Shown: positions 11,242 to 26,307 of the stretch, in pieces
Numbering within the stretch: position 1 is the first letter of the stretch
Layout: each line of letters starts with the position of its first letter
DNA from: Choanephora cucurbitarum
Taxonomy: Eukaryota > Mucoromycota > Mucoromycetes > Mucorales > Choanephoraceae
Direction: 5' to 3'
DNA length: 64,000 bases
Assembly: GCA_025331435.1 (NCBI GenBank)
Contig: JAIWNI010000007.1
Coordinates: 310,001 to 374,000, forward strand
Translations under genes and position numbers: made by a program
The notes under the pieces: generated by a model
Seen by the model: the letters and a program-made list of their open reading frames with translations, nothing else
Told to the model about the DNA's origin: nothing
The model's database searches: none

Positions 11242-12956
11242 TTAAGGAAGTGAATAAAAAAAATACAAACAAAATGAAAAAAACTTGCTATATACAGTCT
11301 ATTTACATCAGCTTGTCGTATTTTGAAATTGCATTTGTCGTATTTTAAAATTCAACTTGTTGCATAACATATGGTTTTAGCTTGCTCTTTAAGAATTTAG
11401 ATAAGCGGTTTCAGTGACTAATTGTGTAAATGTAACGATAAGTTCAGGTGTACTTCAATAGTATAGAGCAGTTTCAACAGTATATCGATTGCTTCATTAG
11501 TAAGCTAACAATATTAAATCCAATACAACAAAGTTGTCTTGACCTGAACCTTCTTTGCATACTTAAAAAGAATTTTTCAAGCGAATTATAGCCAAAGAAC
11601 ACAATATATGAAATTGCTATTCAATATTAGTAGAATCAATACATGTTGCCTGGTGTTCTTTTTTTTTATTGAGTCTCATGAATGAATACAAAGAGCAATC
11701 TAAAGATGGGTTAGTAATCAAAGCCTAATTATATCTCTCCTATGCCTTCTTTTTTCTTAAAAAAATAAATAAAAACACTACAGTTCTCTCATCAACACAA
11801 ATATTTCAATACATCTAACAAGAATATGAATGACTGGTCTTGTAAGTTTTTATGATTAATGCGATTCCAAGGTCAGAAACTTTAGAAGACGCTTGATTGT
11901 TCAGATTCATTGCCGCCTTTTTTTTTTGGAAATGCATGTTTATTTTCGGTCGTTTTATGATCATAATAATAATCAACTCAAAATAAAACAACTCGTTCTG
12001 TGATGAAGTCAGTGAAATATATTTATCAGTTAGTTGCGTGATAATTTGCAAGAATAAGTCGAAGTTTGCAATCCATCTTCAGATCAGATAGTATTTTTTA
12101 TTCTGATTCTTATAATGCTTCAGCTTGAGATAGGTTTTTCTTCTATCTAATCTCGATATTTTTAAAGTAAAGCCGATAAACAGTAGCAACATACATGAAT
12201 CCAATTTAATAAAATATGCTTTGAATTGCAACCAAGATATATAAGCACTTTAACCTCTGAACGCTCGGAGCATCCGTTCTTTGACATGAGCACGGAGCAT
12301 ACTATTTCTCGAGATACAAAACTCAAACTGTCAGGATGTTACTATCATGACTAAAGATCAAGTTTTTTTGGGTTTACCTGTAGGAATGAAAGTCAAATTC
12401 TTGAAACAAACCGAGTAATTTTTTGGATTTCTCGTGTTGATTAAGGGATGCATTAATCCCCTTATTTTACCTTCGCTTTGTTGGTAACCCTTTTTCATAT
12501 CTAAGCGCTCACACGGACCTAATCAGTTGCCGAGACACGGCAGTCAGACAGAATCGACCAATGTGGTACAATGTCCTTATTTGGCGTATTTATTTCAAAA
12601 AGGAAAGACTTGGGATCTTGGACGGAGGGAAAAATGCTTTTTCCGTTGCAACCGAAATCAAGCCTATCACATGGATGCCCTTCCAAACACACAATCATTG
12701 CATAATCTATCGCTCACGATGCACAATCAATTGATTTGTAAGCAGTAGAATTATTAAATTAAGGAAATAATAGCTACAAGTTTGATGAACCAACAGAGAC
12801 AACACAGTCCAATTCTTTATCTTAGTCTTTTTTAGAGTGGCACGTTAAATCAGAGTGACTCAAATTACCAGATCACACTTGTATTGAAATTGCGCATTCC
12901 ATCGCAGAAACGAATAATTTGCTTTCCACATTATCAACATTAATGCACTCTCCGCT

Positions 12957-12969
12957 GTTGCTGTGCAAC
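12957..12969. promoter_or_regulatory. GTTGC-TGT-GCAAC palindrome upstream of ABC transporter
   Basis: A perfect 5-bp inverted repeat with a 3-bp spacer, about 300 bp before the transporter start. A related copy follows at 13140, and the core CTGTGCAAC also recurs near 41611 and, reversed, near 48026. The regulatory role is inferred from repetition and position only. Confidence 0.3.
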
Positions 12970-13139
12970 GTTTTAATGAATCGGACGGCTCACTTCTTTT
13001 CCTTTAGAGATATGTGTGTTCAAGGCAACAAAAGAGAATCAAACCAAACAAGTTTTTGGATCATGTTTAGAATAAGTGATTTACGAAGGGATCATCGTAG
13101 CCGAAAAAGCCCACCATTGCGTTATGTGACAACATTTTC

Positions 13140-13155
13140 GTTGCTGCTGTGCAAC
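13140..13155. promoter_or_regulatory. Second GTTGC-N6-GCAAC palindrome upstream of ABC transporter
   Basis: The same half-sites as at 12957 with a 6-bp spacer, about 110 bp before the preferred start codon. It is followed by TTGA, so a 15-bp string (TGCTGTGCAACTTGA) is shared exactly with the site upstream of the P450 gene at 41608-41622. Confidence 0.3.
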
Positions 13156-13193
13156 TTGACCTTTTCAAAATAAAACCCAAAACAAGAATAACG

Positions 13194-13200
13194 TATAAAT
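13194..13200 (+). promoter_or_regulatory. Possible TATA box of the ABC transporter gene
   Basis: TATAAAT followed by a CT-rich stretch of about 55 bp and then an ATG at 13268. This arrangement favours the downstream ATG over the in-frame ATG at 13199, which overlaps the TATA-like string. Confidence 0.4.
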
Positions 13201-13267
13201 GTCGACTCTGACTTTTTTTCTACTTTTTTTTCTACTTTTTTTGCTTTCTTTTTTATTTCTTAAATCG

Positions 13268-16200
13268 ATGAAAGAAAAACACACAGAAATCGATGAAAAG
13301 TCTTCAAACCCTTCAACGTCTACACTTGAAGAAGCCCCAGAAGTCATCACAAAGGCACCATCCCAGCCATTGGATGAAGCATTAAAACCAACAGCAAAAG
13401 AAAAAGCAAAGAAGAAAAAGGGTGAATCAGTACCACTTCTTCAACTATTCCGCTTTGCAACGGTCAAGGAGCGATTCATGATATTAGCAGCGCTGTTCTT
13501 TTCAATTGCAGCAGGCGCTCTAATGCCATGTTCAATTTTGATTTATGGACAATACATTTCAAGCATCACGAAGACATTGGACAATTCTAGTAGTTTATTA
13601 GACTCTACTCTACCAGTCATTCATATTATGGCTTATTTGGGTACTGCCTCTTTAGTTTCAGGCTATGCATCCAATTGCCTATGGGTCTTGACAGGTGAAA
13701 GTCAGACAAGAAGAATTCGCTCATATTACCTTCATTCTGTTCTTAAGCAAGACATGAGCTGGTTTGACAAAGCCGCAGATGGTTCGCTCAATACTCGACT
13801 GGCATCTGACACACAGATTATTCAAGATGGTATTTCAGAAAAGTTTGGACTATTTGTGACTCTTATAGCACAATTTATAGCTGGTCTAGTGGTGGCTTTT
13901 GTTCGAGGTAAATTGATATGACTAAATCAAAGAAGCAACCTACTCATATTTCTATTAGGCTGGAAGATGGCATGTGTCATGCTTGCTATTATCCCTCTCC
14001 TTTTAGGTTCAGCCAGATTTATGGCGTACTTTATTGCCAAATACACTATTGCCGCTCAGCATTCTTATGCAAAAGGTGGTACCGTAGCAGAGCAAGCTTT
14101 CCAATCCATTCGCACAGTCTATGCATTTACTCTCCAGAAACGTTTTCTAAAACGTTACGAAGATAGAGTTGAAGAAGCTTCTCAATTTGGTATTCGACGA
14201 GGTATTGCAATGGGAGCTGGTTTTGCCGTATTCATGTTCATTTTGTTTTGCTCTTACGGTTTATCACTTTGGTATGGCTCAGGCCTTGTCATTCAAGGTG
14301 AACTGGATGGATCTTCTGTATTTGTTGTATTTATTGCTATGATGATAGGTAAGGATTTGTATTAAACACATACGAATTGATTTATTCATCCTAACTTTGC
14401 TCTGTTAGGTACAATGTCATTTATAAGACTGCCACCCAACCTAGCTGCCGTATCAAGTGCTAAAGGTGCAGCCTTTAAAGTATTCCAGATCATTGACCGT
14501 GTTCCAGAAATTGATCCTGATTCCAAAGAAGGTCTTGTGCTCAATGACTTTAAGGGTTCCATTGAATTCAAAAATGTCAACTTTAAGTACCCAACTCGCC
14601 CTGATATCATGATTTTGAAAGACCTGAATCTGCAAATTACACCTGGAAAAACTGTTGCTTTTGTCGGTCCTTCAGGCTCTGGTAAATCAACCACAGTTCA
14701 ACTGGTTCAACGCTTTTACGACGCCCTTTCAGGCCAAGTCATTTTGGATGGACATGACATCAAGGATCTCAATGTACGTTGGTTACGTAGTCAAATTGGT
14801 GTTGTCTCGCAAGAGCCTGTATTATTTAACATGACTGTGCGACAAAATTTGTTGCTGGGTGCACAAGATATGGACATATCTGAAAAAACAATTGTTGCAG
14901 CATGCAAGGAAGCCAACTGCCATACGTTTATTACCCAGCTTCCAAATGGTTATGATACAATTGTTGGTGAGATGGGTGGTATGCTTTCAGGTGGCCAAAA
15001 ACAACGTATTGCTATTGCTCGTGCTATTCTGAAGAATCCAACTATCTTGCTTTTGGATGAGGTAGGCACTTATGTGTGTGTGTGAAAAAGAAAGCATCTA
15101 CTGATCTTAATTTCTTAGGCAACCTCTGCTCTTGACACACAATCTGAACGACTTGTACAGAACGCATTAGATAAAGCATCTGTAACACGTACTACTATTG
15201 TTGTTGCGCATCGTTTGTCCACAATCATGAAAGCCGACCTTATTGTTGTATTGGATCGTGGTGTTATTATTGAGAAAGGCACTCACCAAGAATTGATTGA
15301 CCTTGATGGAACATATGCCGATCTAGTTCGTAAGCAAGCAGTTGATGTTAACGAGAATGGCGTTTCCGAAGATGTAAAAGACAAAGAGTACGATGCGGAT
15401 GAGCTTTTACGACAAGAAGAAATAGCAGTGAAACAACAGATCGCCGATCAGGAAAAGCTTATGTTGACTAAGAGCATAACTAACAATTCAGGCAAAAGTG
15501 TTGCTATCAGTATGGGTAGTAGCAAAATCATCGATGGAGGGGCCAACGAAACAGTAGATGCTTATGATTTGAAGATTGCACAGCAAAAAGAAGTCAAAAA
15601 GATGATAAAGAAACAGAATGCACCATTCAAAAAAGTCTTCATGCATATGCGTCCCGAATGGAAATATCTTGGCGTTGGTCTTTTTGGATCTGCTATTGCT
15701 GGCTGCATTTTCCCTCTGTATGCATACTCTTTCTCACATGTTGTCACAATTCTGAATGTTCCTGGCCAAGATATTCGTCCTAGTCCTCTCGGTGGTACTA
15801 ATCTCTATGCATTCATTTTTGTTATGCTTGGTATTGCAGCTTTCATTGGTAATGGTACTCAATTTGCAGCCTACGAAATCTGTGGTGAGAAATATACCAA
15901 GCGCTTGCGTACAGAAGTTTTCAACGCCTATCTAAAGCAAGAAGTAGGCTTCTTTGATGCTGAAGAGAACAACGCAGGAGCTTTGACCACAAGATTAGCC
16001 GTTGACGCTCGAAACGTTTGCGAAATGATTACAAAAGTATGGGGTGATCTTACCAGTCTATGCGCCACCATTATCTGTTCCTTTGCTATTGCTTTCAGTA
16101 ACTCTTGGGCCCTAACACTCATCGTTTTATGTATGGCACCATTCCTTGCTGCTGCTACATCTTATGAATTCAAAATCCAGCGTGGATTTGAAGATGAAAC

Positions 16201-17398
16201 AAAGAAAGCTAATGCTGAAAGCGGTCAAGTTGCAGGTGAAGCTATCAGAGAAGTCCGAACAGTAGCCTCTCTTGGTCAGCAAGCTTATTTTGAAGACCGT
16301 TACTATCATGCTACAGATCGTCCTCATAGACTTGCGACAAGAAAAGCATACTTGTCTTCCATTGCTGCAGGTTTTGGTAAGAGTATTAATATATATACAA
16401 GCGCCTTGGCCTTTTATGCAGGTGCTCGATTGATCCAAAATGGCACTATCACCTTTCAACAAATGTTCACTAGTATGACTGTTATTATGACAGCATCTGA
16501 ATCCGCTGGCCGTAGCACCACTTTTGCCTCATCTTTCTCAAAGGCTAAGTTTGCTGCAATTGCATCATTTGGTGTACTTGAACGCGAATCGAAAATCGAT
16601 CCCGACCTGGAGGGATTTGAGCCTGCTACTGAATCCGTCAAAGGTGATGTTAGTTACAAAAACATTACCTTCACATATCCTGCGCGCCCTGACATTCCTA
16701 TCTTTAATGGTAACTTTAATTTACAAGGACGTGCTGGTCAGACAATTGCTTTAGTTGGCCCATCAGGCTGTGGTAAATCCACAACAATCGGTATGATGCA
16801 ACGGTGGTATGATCCTGCTAAGGGCACAGTTTCTCTTGATGATCACAACGTCAAATCATACTCTGTATACAACTTGAGACAGCACCAAGCATTGGTGTCA
16901 CAAGAACCTGTTTTGTTTGATTTGTCTATCGGTGACAACATTCGTTTTGGTATTGATGATAGCAAACAAGTGACTCAGCAAGATATTGAAGATGCTTGTA
17001 AAGCAGCCAACATCCATAGTTTTATTTCTGGTCTTCCTGATGGTTATGATACGCGTGTAGGCGACAAAGGCTCACAATTATCAGGTGGTCAGAAACAACG
17101 TATAGCAATAGCTAGAGCCTTGATCCGTAAGCCAAAGGTCTTGTTGTTGGATGAAGCAACATCTGCGCTAGATAGTGAAAGCGAGAGGCTAGTTCAAGAA
17201 GCGTTGGACAACATCCTTCAGGAAGGAGGTCGTACTACAATTACAATTGCTCACCGACTGTCTACAATCAAAAATGCAGATCTTATATGTGTTGTCAAAG
17301 ATGGTCGTGTAGTAGAACAAGGTACTCACTGGGAGCTTTTGAAGCTGAATGGTGCTTACAGTGAAATGGTGAACCAACAATCTTTAGCTATTCATTAA
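13268..17398 (+). CDS. Full-size ABCB (P-glycoprotein type) ATP-binding cassette exporter
   Basis: An ATP-driven exporter with two membrane halves and two nucleotide-binding domains. Exons 13268-13907, 13959-14348, 14409-15061 and 15119-17398 give 1320 residues, usual for full ABCB proteins. Each half has a six-helix membrane region. Both ATP sites are complete: Walker A GPSGSGKST and GPSGCGKST, signature LSGGQKQRIAIARA twice, Walker B LLLLDEATSALD and VLLLDEATSALD, and H-loops AHRLST. The third intron falls between LLLLDE and ATSALD. An in-frame ATG at 13199 would add 23 residues, but these are translated from a CT-rich leader (Leu/Phe run), so I prefer 13268. It resembles multidrug or a-factor-type exporters; the substrate cannot be told from sequence. 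Confidence 0.94.
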
Positions 17399-18121
17399 TC
17401 ATTTATACCATGTATTCTTCAATGTACTATATATATCTATATGTATATTTTGCAACTAAATATCAATTTACCTTTTTGCCCTTAAAATCTTAATAAATTT
17501 ATTATCTTCTTTATCTGATCAAATTATCTACCAAAATTATGAAAAAATAGCTACAATAAATACTAATAAATACAGATACAAAAGTATATGTTTCTGCTTT
17601 TAGTTTTATTTCTGTAATCTGTACAAGCTCTATTTAAGCTATTAGGTATATTTAATTCATTCACTACCTTCAAAGGAGTTTGGACCTACGCTTTGATCTA
17701 CACTGAGAGGCAAAATTAAGCCAATAGTCTTTAGTGAGTGCAAGGCGATCAGTTTAGAAACCGTTCACGCAAATGAAACTATTTCTGTTGGTTTTTTGCT
17801 GACTTTTGTCAACTTTCCAGAATTTTTTCATTCTCAACAGCCGCTTGAAATATTGCTTTTCCCTGTATACAATATCTTCTGGCAAGCTAAAGGAAAGATA
17901 ATTGAATAGCATAAACTAGATGGCGCCTTGTATGTAACCAGTTGTGAATTTCGACGCCAAGAGACAGAGCATTGTCATAGTTTCAATATACTAACTTAGT
18001 TTGCCCTCGGTACGGAGTAACTCTCGAAATTTAGGAATCTTTTCTCAGCAAATCAGCGAAATTAATGTATTTCTTTTTCTCTTTTCGTTTATTATCACCA
18101 CCATAACCCATCTATTTGCAT
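17399..18121. other. Intergenic, no gene seen
   Basis: About 720 bp, AT-rich directly after the transporter stop and CT-rich before the next start. It should hold the terminator of the transporter and the promoter of the EXS gene. No ORF of note. Confidence 0.6.
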
Positions 18122-19657
18122 ATGGAAGCAGAAGGCACTCTCTTGCCTATTACATATAGACCTATTGTTCTGTTTTCGATAGGTGTCCTGGGATGGGCAC
18201 TTGATCTCTTTATTCTTCAAAAGTGTGGGATCGATCCCATCTCGTTACTGCAGCTTCATCAGACTGACAAACACATTTCACTATACCAACCCATATTCCA
18301 TCTCTCTGGGTTACTGATAACCATATCATTGTTTAGTCTCGGCTTGTATTGGCAACTAGAATCGTCGCAAGTTGTAGCTCTACCTTATTTATTAGCTTTG
18401 CTATTGCTACTTTGGCCTGGAAAATCATTTTACAGAAAAGAAAGGTTAAGGTTTACAAGGTAACATAAACTACAAGGCACACTGGAAAACAAATCAGCTT
18501 CACCAAAGAAAAAGGAGATGTCCCCAAACTAAGCATTCTTTTTGTTTTTATTCATTTGAATCAAACACTTTTAGGATGTTAAGGAGAGTCATGTCTCTTA
18601 ATATCTTTGCACCTGTTTTCTTTTCAGATATTATATTGGCAGATATGATGACCAGTTTCTCTAATGTTTTTGGCGACCTTTTCATAGCGTCTTGTGCATT
18701 TGCTTCAGGATCCAATTCTTCTCTCTTTATGGATAATACCAAAAACATTTATTATAGAGACATTGTTGTACCCTTATTAATTTGGTAAGCAAAAGCAAAT
18801 GCTCGTATGGTTTTTCGATCTCATTGTTCCCCCTTTTTTTTATGCATTGACAAGTATGCCCTACCTGATACGACTGAAACAATGTGTTGCAGAATATTTA
18901 GAGTCAAAGGAAAGACGCCATATATTTAATGCACTCAAGTACGCTTCATCCATACCTGTTGTTATATTCTCGGCAGTACAAAGAAAAGCGATCATGTATA
19001 TTACTGAAGTTGGCAGTGTGCCTCAGTATTGGTATTTAAAAGAAGATGCTATTTTTCGATTTTGGTAAGCCAAAGAATAAAAGGAGGGAGATTAAGGAGA
19101 TTCTGACAGACACATAAGAAAAAGGGAAATACTGAAAAACAAACTAACAATTCATGTTTAGGATTATGTTTGTTTTTATCAACTCAATGTATTCCTTTTG
19201 GTGGGATATATCAATGGATTGGAATCTAGTGACAGTTCAACTGGATCCAACAGAAATTAACGACCATCATCAGCCACAGTCAAAACATCACAACAAAGTA
19301 ATCCGACATCCGCCACAAATAACAACGCCCATGATTCATTTTCGACGCCAACTTTATTTTTCTCAGCCATTTTGGTATGTTCTCAGCATTTTCTTTGATT
19401 TCTTGTTGCGGATCACATGGAGTTTGAAATTAAGCTCGCATATCTATTTGCGAAAGCTTGATGGCAGCATATTTCTTATGGAGTTACTCGAGATTTTCCG
19501 GCGCTGGGTGTGGGTTATTTTCAGACTAGAAAGCGAGTGGGTGAAGAAAGTTTACAATAGTCTGCCTAATGCAGCCTTTGAAAACCTTCGCATGAATTTA
19601 TTAGACCGCAGATCTTCGGGTACTTTGTCACCTATTGTAGAAGAAGAAGATCCGTGA
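18122..19657 (+). CDS. EXS-domain membrane protein, Erd1-like
   Basis: EXS-family proteins (Erd1, Xpr1, Syg1) are polytopic membrane proteins. Erd1 acts at the Golgi in phosphate recycling and retention of resident glycosyltransferases. Exons 18122-18459, 18575-18784, 18855-19064 and 19162-19657 sum to 417 residues, near the size of yeast Erd1. There are several membrane segments, starting with IVLFSIGVLGWALDLF. EXS hallmarks are PYLIRLKQC, then HIFNALKYASS, and the motif around NSMYSFWWDISMDWNL. There is no N-terminal SPX domain, which separates it from Xpr1/Syg1. The C-terminus is Asp/Glu-rich. pyrG starts 94 bp downstream on the same strand. Function is inferred from family only. Confidence 0.87.
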
Positions 19658-19751
19658 CTTGTTAGATCAAACAATAAATTTTTGGAATTTTTCGCATCTA
19701 TTTTTCTCTCTCTTTCTTTCTTCTTCTCTAGCCTGACAAAAGAAACAAGCA

Positions 19752-20686
19752 ATGAACACCTACAAGACCTACAGTGAACGCGCTAAGCAACACCCTAATG
19801 CTTGTGCTCGATCTCTCTTTGAGCTGATGGAGCGCAAGCAATCTAACTTGTCTGTTGCTGTTGATGTAACAACCAAGAAAGAATTGCTTTCTATCGCCGA
19901 CTCTGTAGGCCCTTATGTCTGTGTTCTAAAGGTATAGAGAAGAAAGATTGACTACTTAGTGTATTAAGTACTTTGAAATTTATCAATTTGCTTGATGTCT
20001 TCTAGACCCATATTGATATCGTCGAAGATTTCGATGCTGATTTGGTAGAGCAGTTGCAGAAATTGGCCAAAAAGCATGATTTTCTTATCTTTGAAGACCG
20101 CAAATTTGCAGATATCGGTATGTGAATTCTATCTATTTTTTGATGGGTGCATAGATGACTCACGATCAGGTTTTTAGGTAATACTGTAAAGCATCAATAT
20201 GGCAAGGGCATCTACAAGATTGCATCTTGGTCTCATATTACTAATGCTCATACTGTTCCTGGTGAAGGTATCATCAAGGGTCTTGCTGAAGTTGGCCTCC
20301 CCCTTGGTCGTGGTTTGCTCCTGCTGGCCGAAATGTCCTCTCAAGGTGCATTGACCAAAGGCAGTTACACTACCGAATCAGTTGAGATGGCCCGCCGTAA
20401 CAAAGATTTTGTTTTTGGCTTCATTGCACAACACAAGATGAACCAATTCGATGATGAGGATTTTGTTGTCATGTCTCCTGGCGTTGGACTTGATGTGAAA
20501 GGTGATGGCTTAGGCCAGCAGTATAGAACACCTCATCAAGTCATTGTTGAAAGTGGTGGAGATGTCATTATTGTGGGTCGTGGTATCTATGGCCAACCAG
20601 ACCAAGTAGAGGCTCAAGCTCAGCGCTATCGTCAAGCAGGTTGGGACGCCTATCTCGAGAGAGTGAGTCTCCACAACAAGAACTAG
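19752..20686 (+). CDS. pyrG: Orotidine 5'-phosphate decarboxylase
   Basis: Catalyses the last step of de novo UMP synthesis, removing CO2 from OMP. Exons 19752-19931, 20006-20117 and 20178-20686 give 266 residues, normal for the fungal enzyme. The active-site string [10 protein letters not shown] carries the Asp-Lys-Asp charge network and is split after FADI by the second intron. Other blocks are [30 protein letters not shown] and the phosphate loop [11 protein letters not shown]-rich leader and a short intergenic gap precede the start. The stop is only 148 bp from the convergent kinase gene. The pyrG name follows usage in Mucor; URA3 is the yeast equivalent. Confidence 0.96.
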
Positions 20687-20834
20687 TTTTCAATTGTAAA
20701 CGCCCACACATCCATGTATTATAGTCTCTAGCATTCCGTAATTTTTATCGATTAAACAAGTAAATTGTATAACTCAAATTTGTTTAATTATTACGATATA
20801 AGCAGTATGTATAAGATGAATTTTTCTACTATGC

Positions 20835-24411
<3,577 letters not shown>

Positions 24412-24576
24412 AGTTCGGTCTGCTTTTCTTTGCTTAGAATCAGTACTAGGTAGTTAAAGTAAAAGAATACAGAAGAAGGAGCTAAAGAGAAAGAGAGAGA
24501 AGGACAATAGGTAATAAAATAAAAATAAAAAAATACACCTATCCGGAAATAGATTGCACAGTGTAATAGTGTGCGG

Positions 24577-25640
24577 TACAGTCGACAAAAAAAGGTTGGC
24601 CCAAAAAATAATTGGCCAGTTTGAAATGAAAATAGGTCACTAAAACGAAAATGATTCATTGTTTTGAAAATGGGTCACTTAGCACTTTGGGTCGCCAATA
24701 CAGAAAAGTAATGAGAATTCTTTTTTTTTTTCTCTTCGTGACTTTTTCCATATTGCTCAACATAAACGAAGAACATATAGTTTTGACAGTGAGACAGTAC
24801 CTATGATGATACAACCATATATGGACTAGGAAGAAACTGCAGCACAAAAATAAGCTGAGAGGAAGACCAAACCTCAATCCAAGGAGCCCCTTTCCTTGAT
24901 GTAGTGAAGAAGGAAAGAGGGAAGTATACATTGACACGAACGAAGCAAAGGTAGTCAATTTGATCAATTTGTTGCAAGAGTTTGAGAATATGTCTATCAG
25001 TGAAGCGAGTAGAAAGGTACGGGGCTCTTCAAGTCAACAACTCTTCGCAAAGTCAAGCAGTGAAATCAAATGACAAGCGAAATAGCTGAAAAAGGGACCC
25101 CATAATTTTATCGCAATCAAAGAGAGGGAAAAGAACGGCCCACAATACTCAAAGACGAACGTACTGTATTCATCTTTGAGCTGCTGGCTAATGAGTCAAC
25201 ATTGATCAGCTGAAGATATTATAGACCACTTGTCAAAAGAATTTGGAAGTATACAAATTAACCCCAAATCAGTGAAGAAGAAGAAGTGTCGCCTAATCTA
25301 CAAGCGTATCATTCATAAATATTATGGCAGGAACAAGGACGAAATTGTTGCGAAAAGACGAGACGCGGTAGCATACTGGGTTAGCCAGAACATAGACTTT
25401 ATGAATGAGTGTGTATTTTTGGATGAAGCTGGCTTTAACAGGAGTATGCTTCGCTCGTATGGATGGTCTGAGGCTGGAACACTTTACAAAATTGATGTTC
25501 AAATGAAGAGAGCAAATGTCAGCATCTTAGGTGTTATTTGTAAAAGTGGTTCACTCACATTATTCAGAAAAAGAAATTGTGCTTAGTGCTAGGAGTGGAA
25601 AACGAACTCAAACTGGTAAGAAATTTCAAACCCTCCCAAG
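24577..25640 (+). mobile_element. Decayed Tc1/mariner-IS630-like transposon
   Basis: The left end looks like a terminal inverted repeat: TA at 24577 followed by CAGT and a region with two TTGGCC strings and two near-identical 15-mers, TGAAAATAGGTCACT (24627) and TGAAAATGGGTCACT (24665). About 300 bp later a broken transposase reading begins and runs to about 25586. I did not find the matching right-hand repeat up to 26300, so the right end is lost or diverged. The element starts 166 bp before the first kinase exon, on the promoter side. End coordinates are approximate. Confidence 0.6.
24970..25600 (+). pseudogene. Transposase remnant, helix-turn-helix plus partial DDE domain
   Basis: Pieces of one transposase can be read in several frames. 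Around 24990 is the fragment SISEASRKV, around 25130-25208 ERPTILKDE and FELLANEST, and from 25206 AEDIIDHLSKEFG. The longest open part (25230-25586) contains IDFMNECVFLDEAGFNRS and YGWSEAGT, the first catalytic Asp region of IS630/Tc1-type DDE transposases in Mucoromycota, then ANVSILGVIC. Stops near 25071 and 25112 and a frameshift near 25205 break it, and the second and third catalytic acids are missing. It cannot encode an active enzyme. Confidence 0.75.
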
Positions 25641-26307
25641 AGAAAAGGTAACCACCCAAAATACATAATTCAGGTCCTCCACAACACTGGATTTGTAACA
25701 CAAGCTACAAATATCTCTAGTTCTTGTAGATGCATCCATTTGCAGCTAAAGCTTATATAAAGAAATGTTGCTCAGTCTAATAGCATTTTCAATTGTTTTT
25801 TGTAAGCAGTGGTAGGAACAGTAGAAGGAGACAATCTCTTTATTTCTTATTTTGCATTTCTAGTTTGGCGTGTTGAAATGGATTTTAACAGAGACATTCA
25901 AAGACAAAGTAAGAAATGTGATTGCTAATCCAGAAAAAACAAAGAGCTGCCTCAAAATTGAGGAACATCAACCGCACGGATGAATGAACAGGTTATTTGT
26001 GTGTATATGGTTTCTGTATTGCTATAAAGATTAAATCCAAATGATCTTTAGTGCTTCAAGTTCTTCTGAGAGATTCTGTAGATTGGCTCATTCAAGTATA
26101 CATCTTGCAGTGTAAAGTACCACAATACATGCTAAATTTAGATTGAGATTCAATCACATCTAATTTTGTACTTGATTTTTCTCTCTTTCTTTCGCTTACT
26201 TCTTTTTATCACCAAATACGATAGACTGTATTAACAAAAGGAAAATAAAAAGAGGTTGAGATAGGAAGAGTGAAACAAAAGAAAAGCAAGTAATTCAGTA
26301 CTGCACT
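25641..26307. other. Intergenic upstream of RIC1
   Basis: About 670 bp between the transposon remnant and RIC1. AT-rich, with a CT-rich stretch near 26180-26200. No gene or right-hand inverted repeat was recognised. Confidence 0.5.

Larger units (their letters stand above)
11242..13267. other. Intergenic upstream of divergent DLD1 and ABC transporter genes
   Basis: About 2 kb between two divergent genes, so it should hold both promoters. An imperfect 22-bp direct repeat carries TTGTCGTATTTT at 11313-11324 and 11335-11346. Two GTTGC..GCAAC palindromes lie at 12957 and 13140, and a TATAAAT at 13194. The ORFs present are short and of poor composition. Confidence 0.55.

Noticed and set aside
11815..12051. 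78-codon minus-strand ORF
   Set aside because: Ile/Lys/Asn-rich as expected of random AT-rich sequence.
13199..13267. Upstream in-frame ATG adding 23 residues to the ABC transporter
   Set aside because: The extra residues come from a CT-rich leader right after a TATA-like string, and give a Leu/Phe run not expected at this N-terminus. Kept only as an alternative start.
16127..16641. Minus-strand ORFs inside the ABC transporter
   Set aside because: Antisense shadows of the second membrane domain of the transporter.
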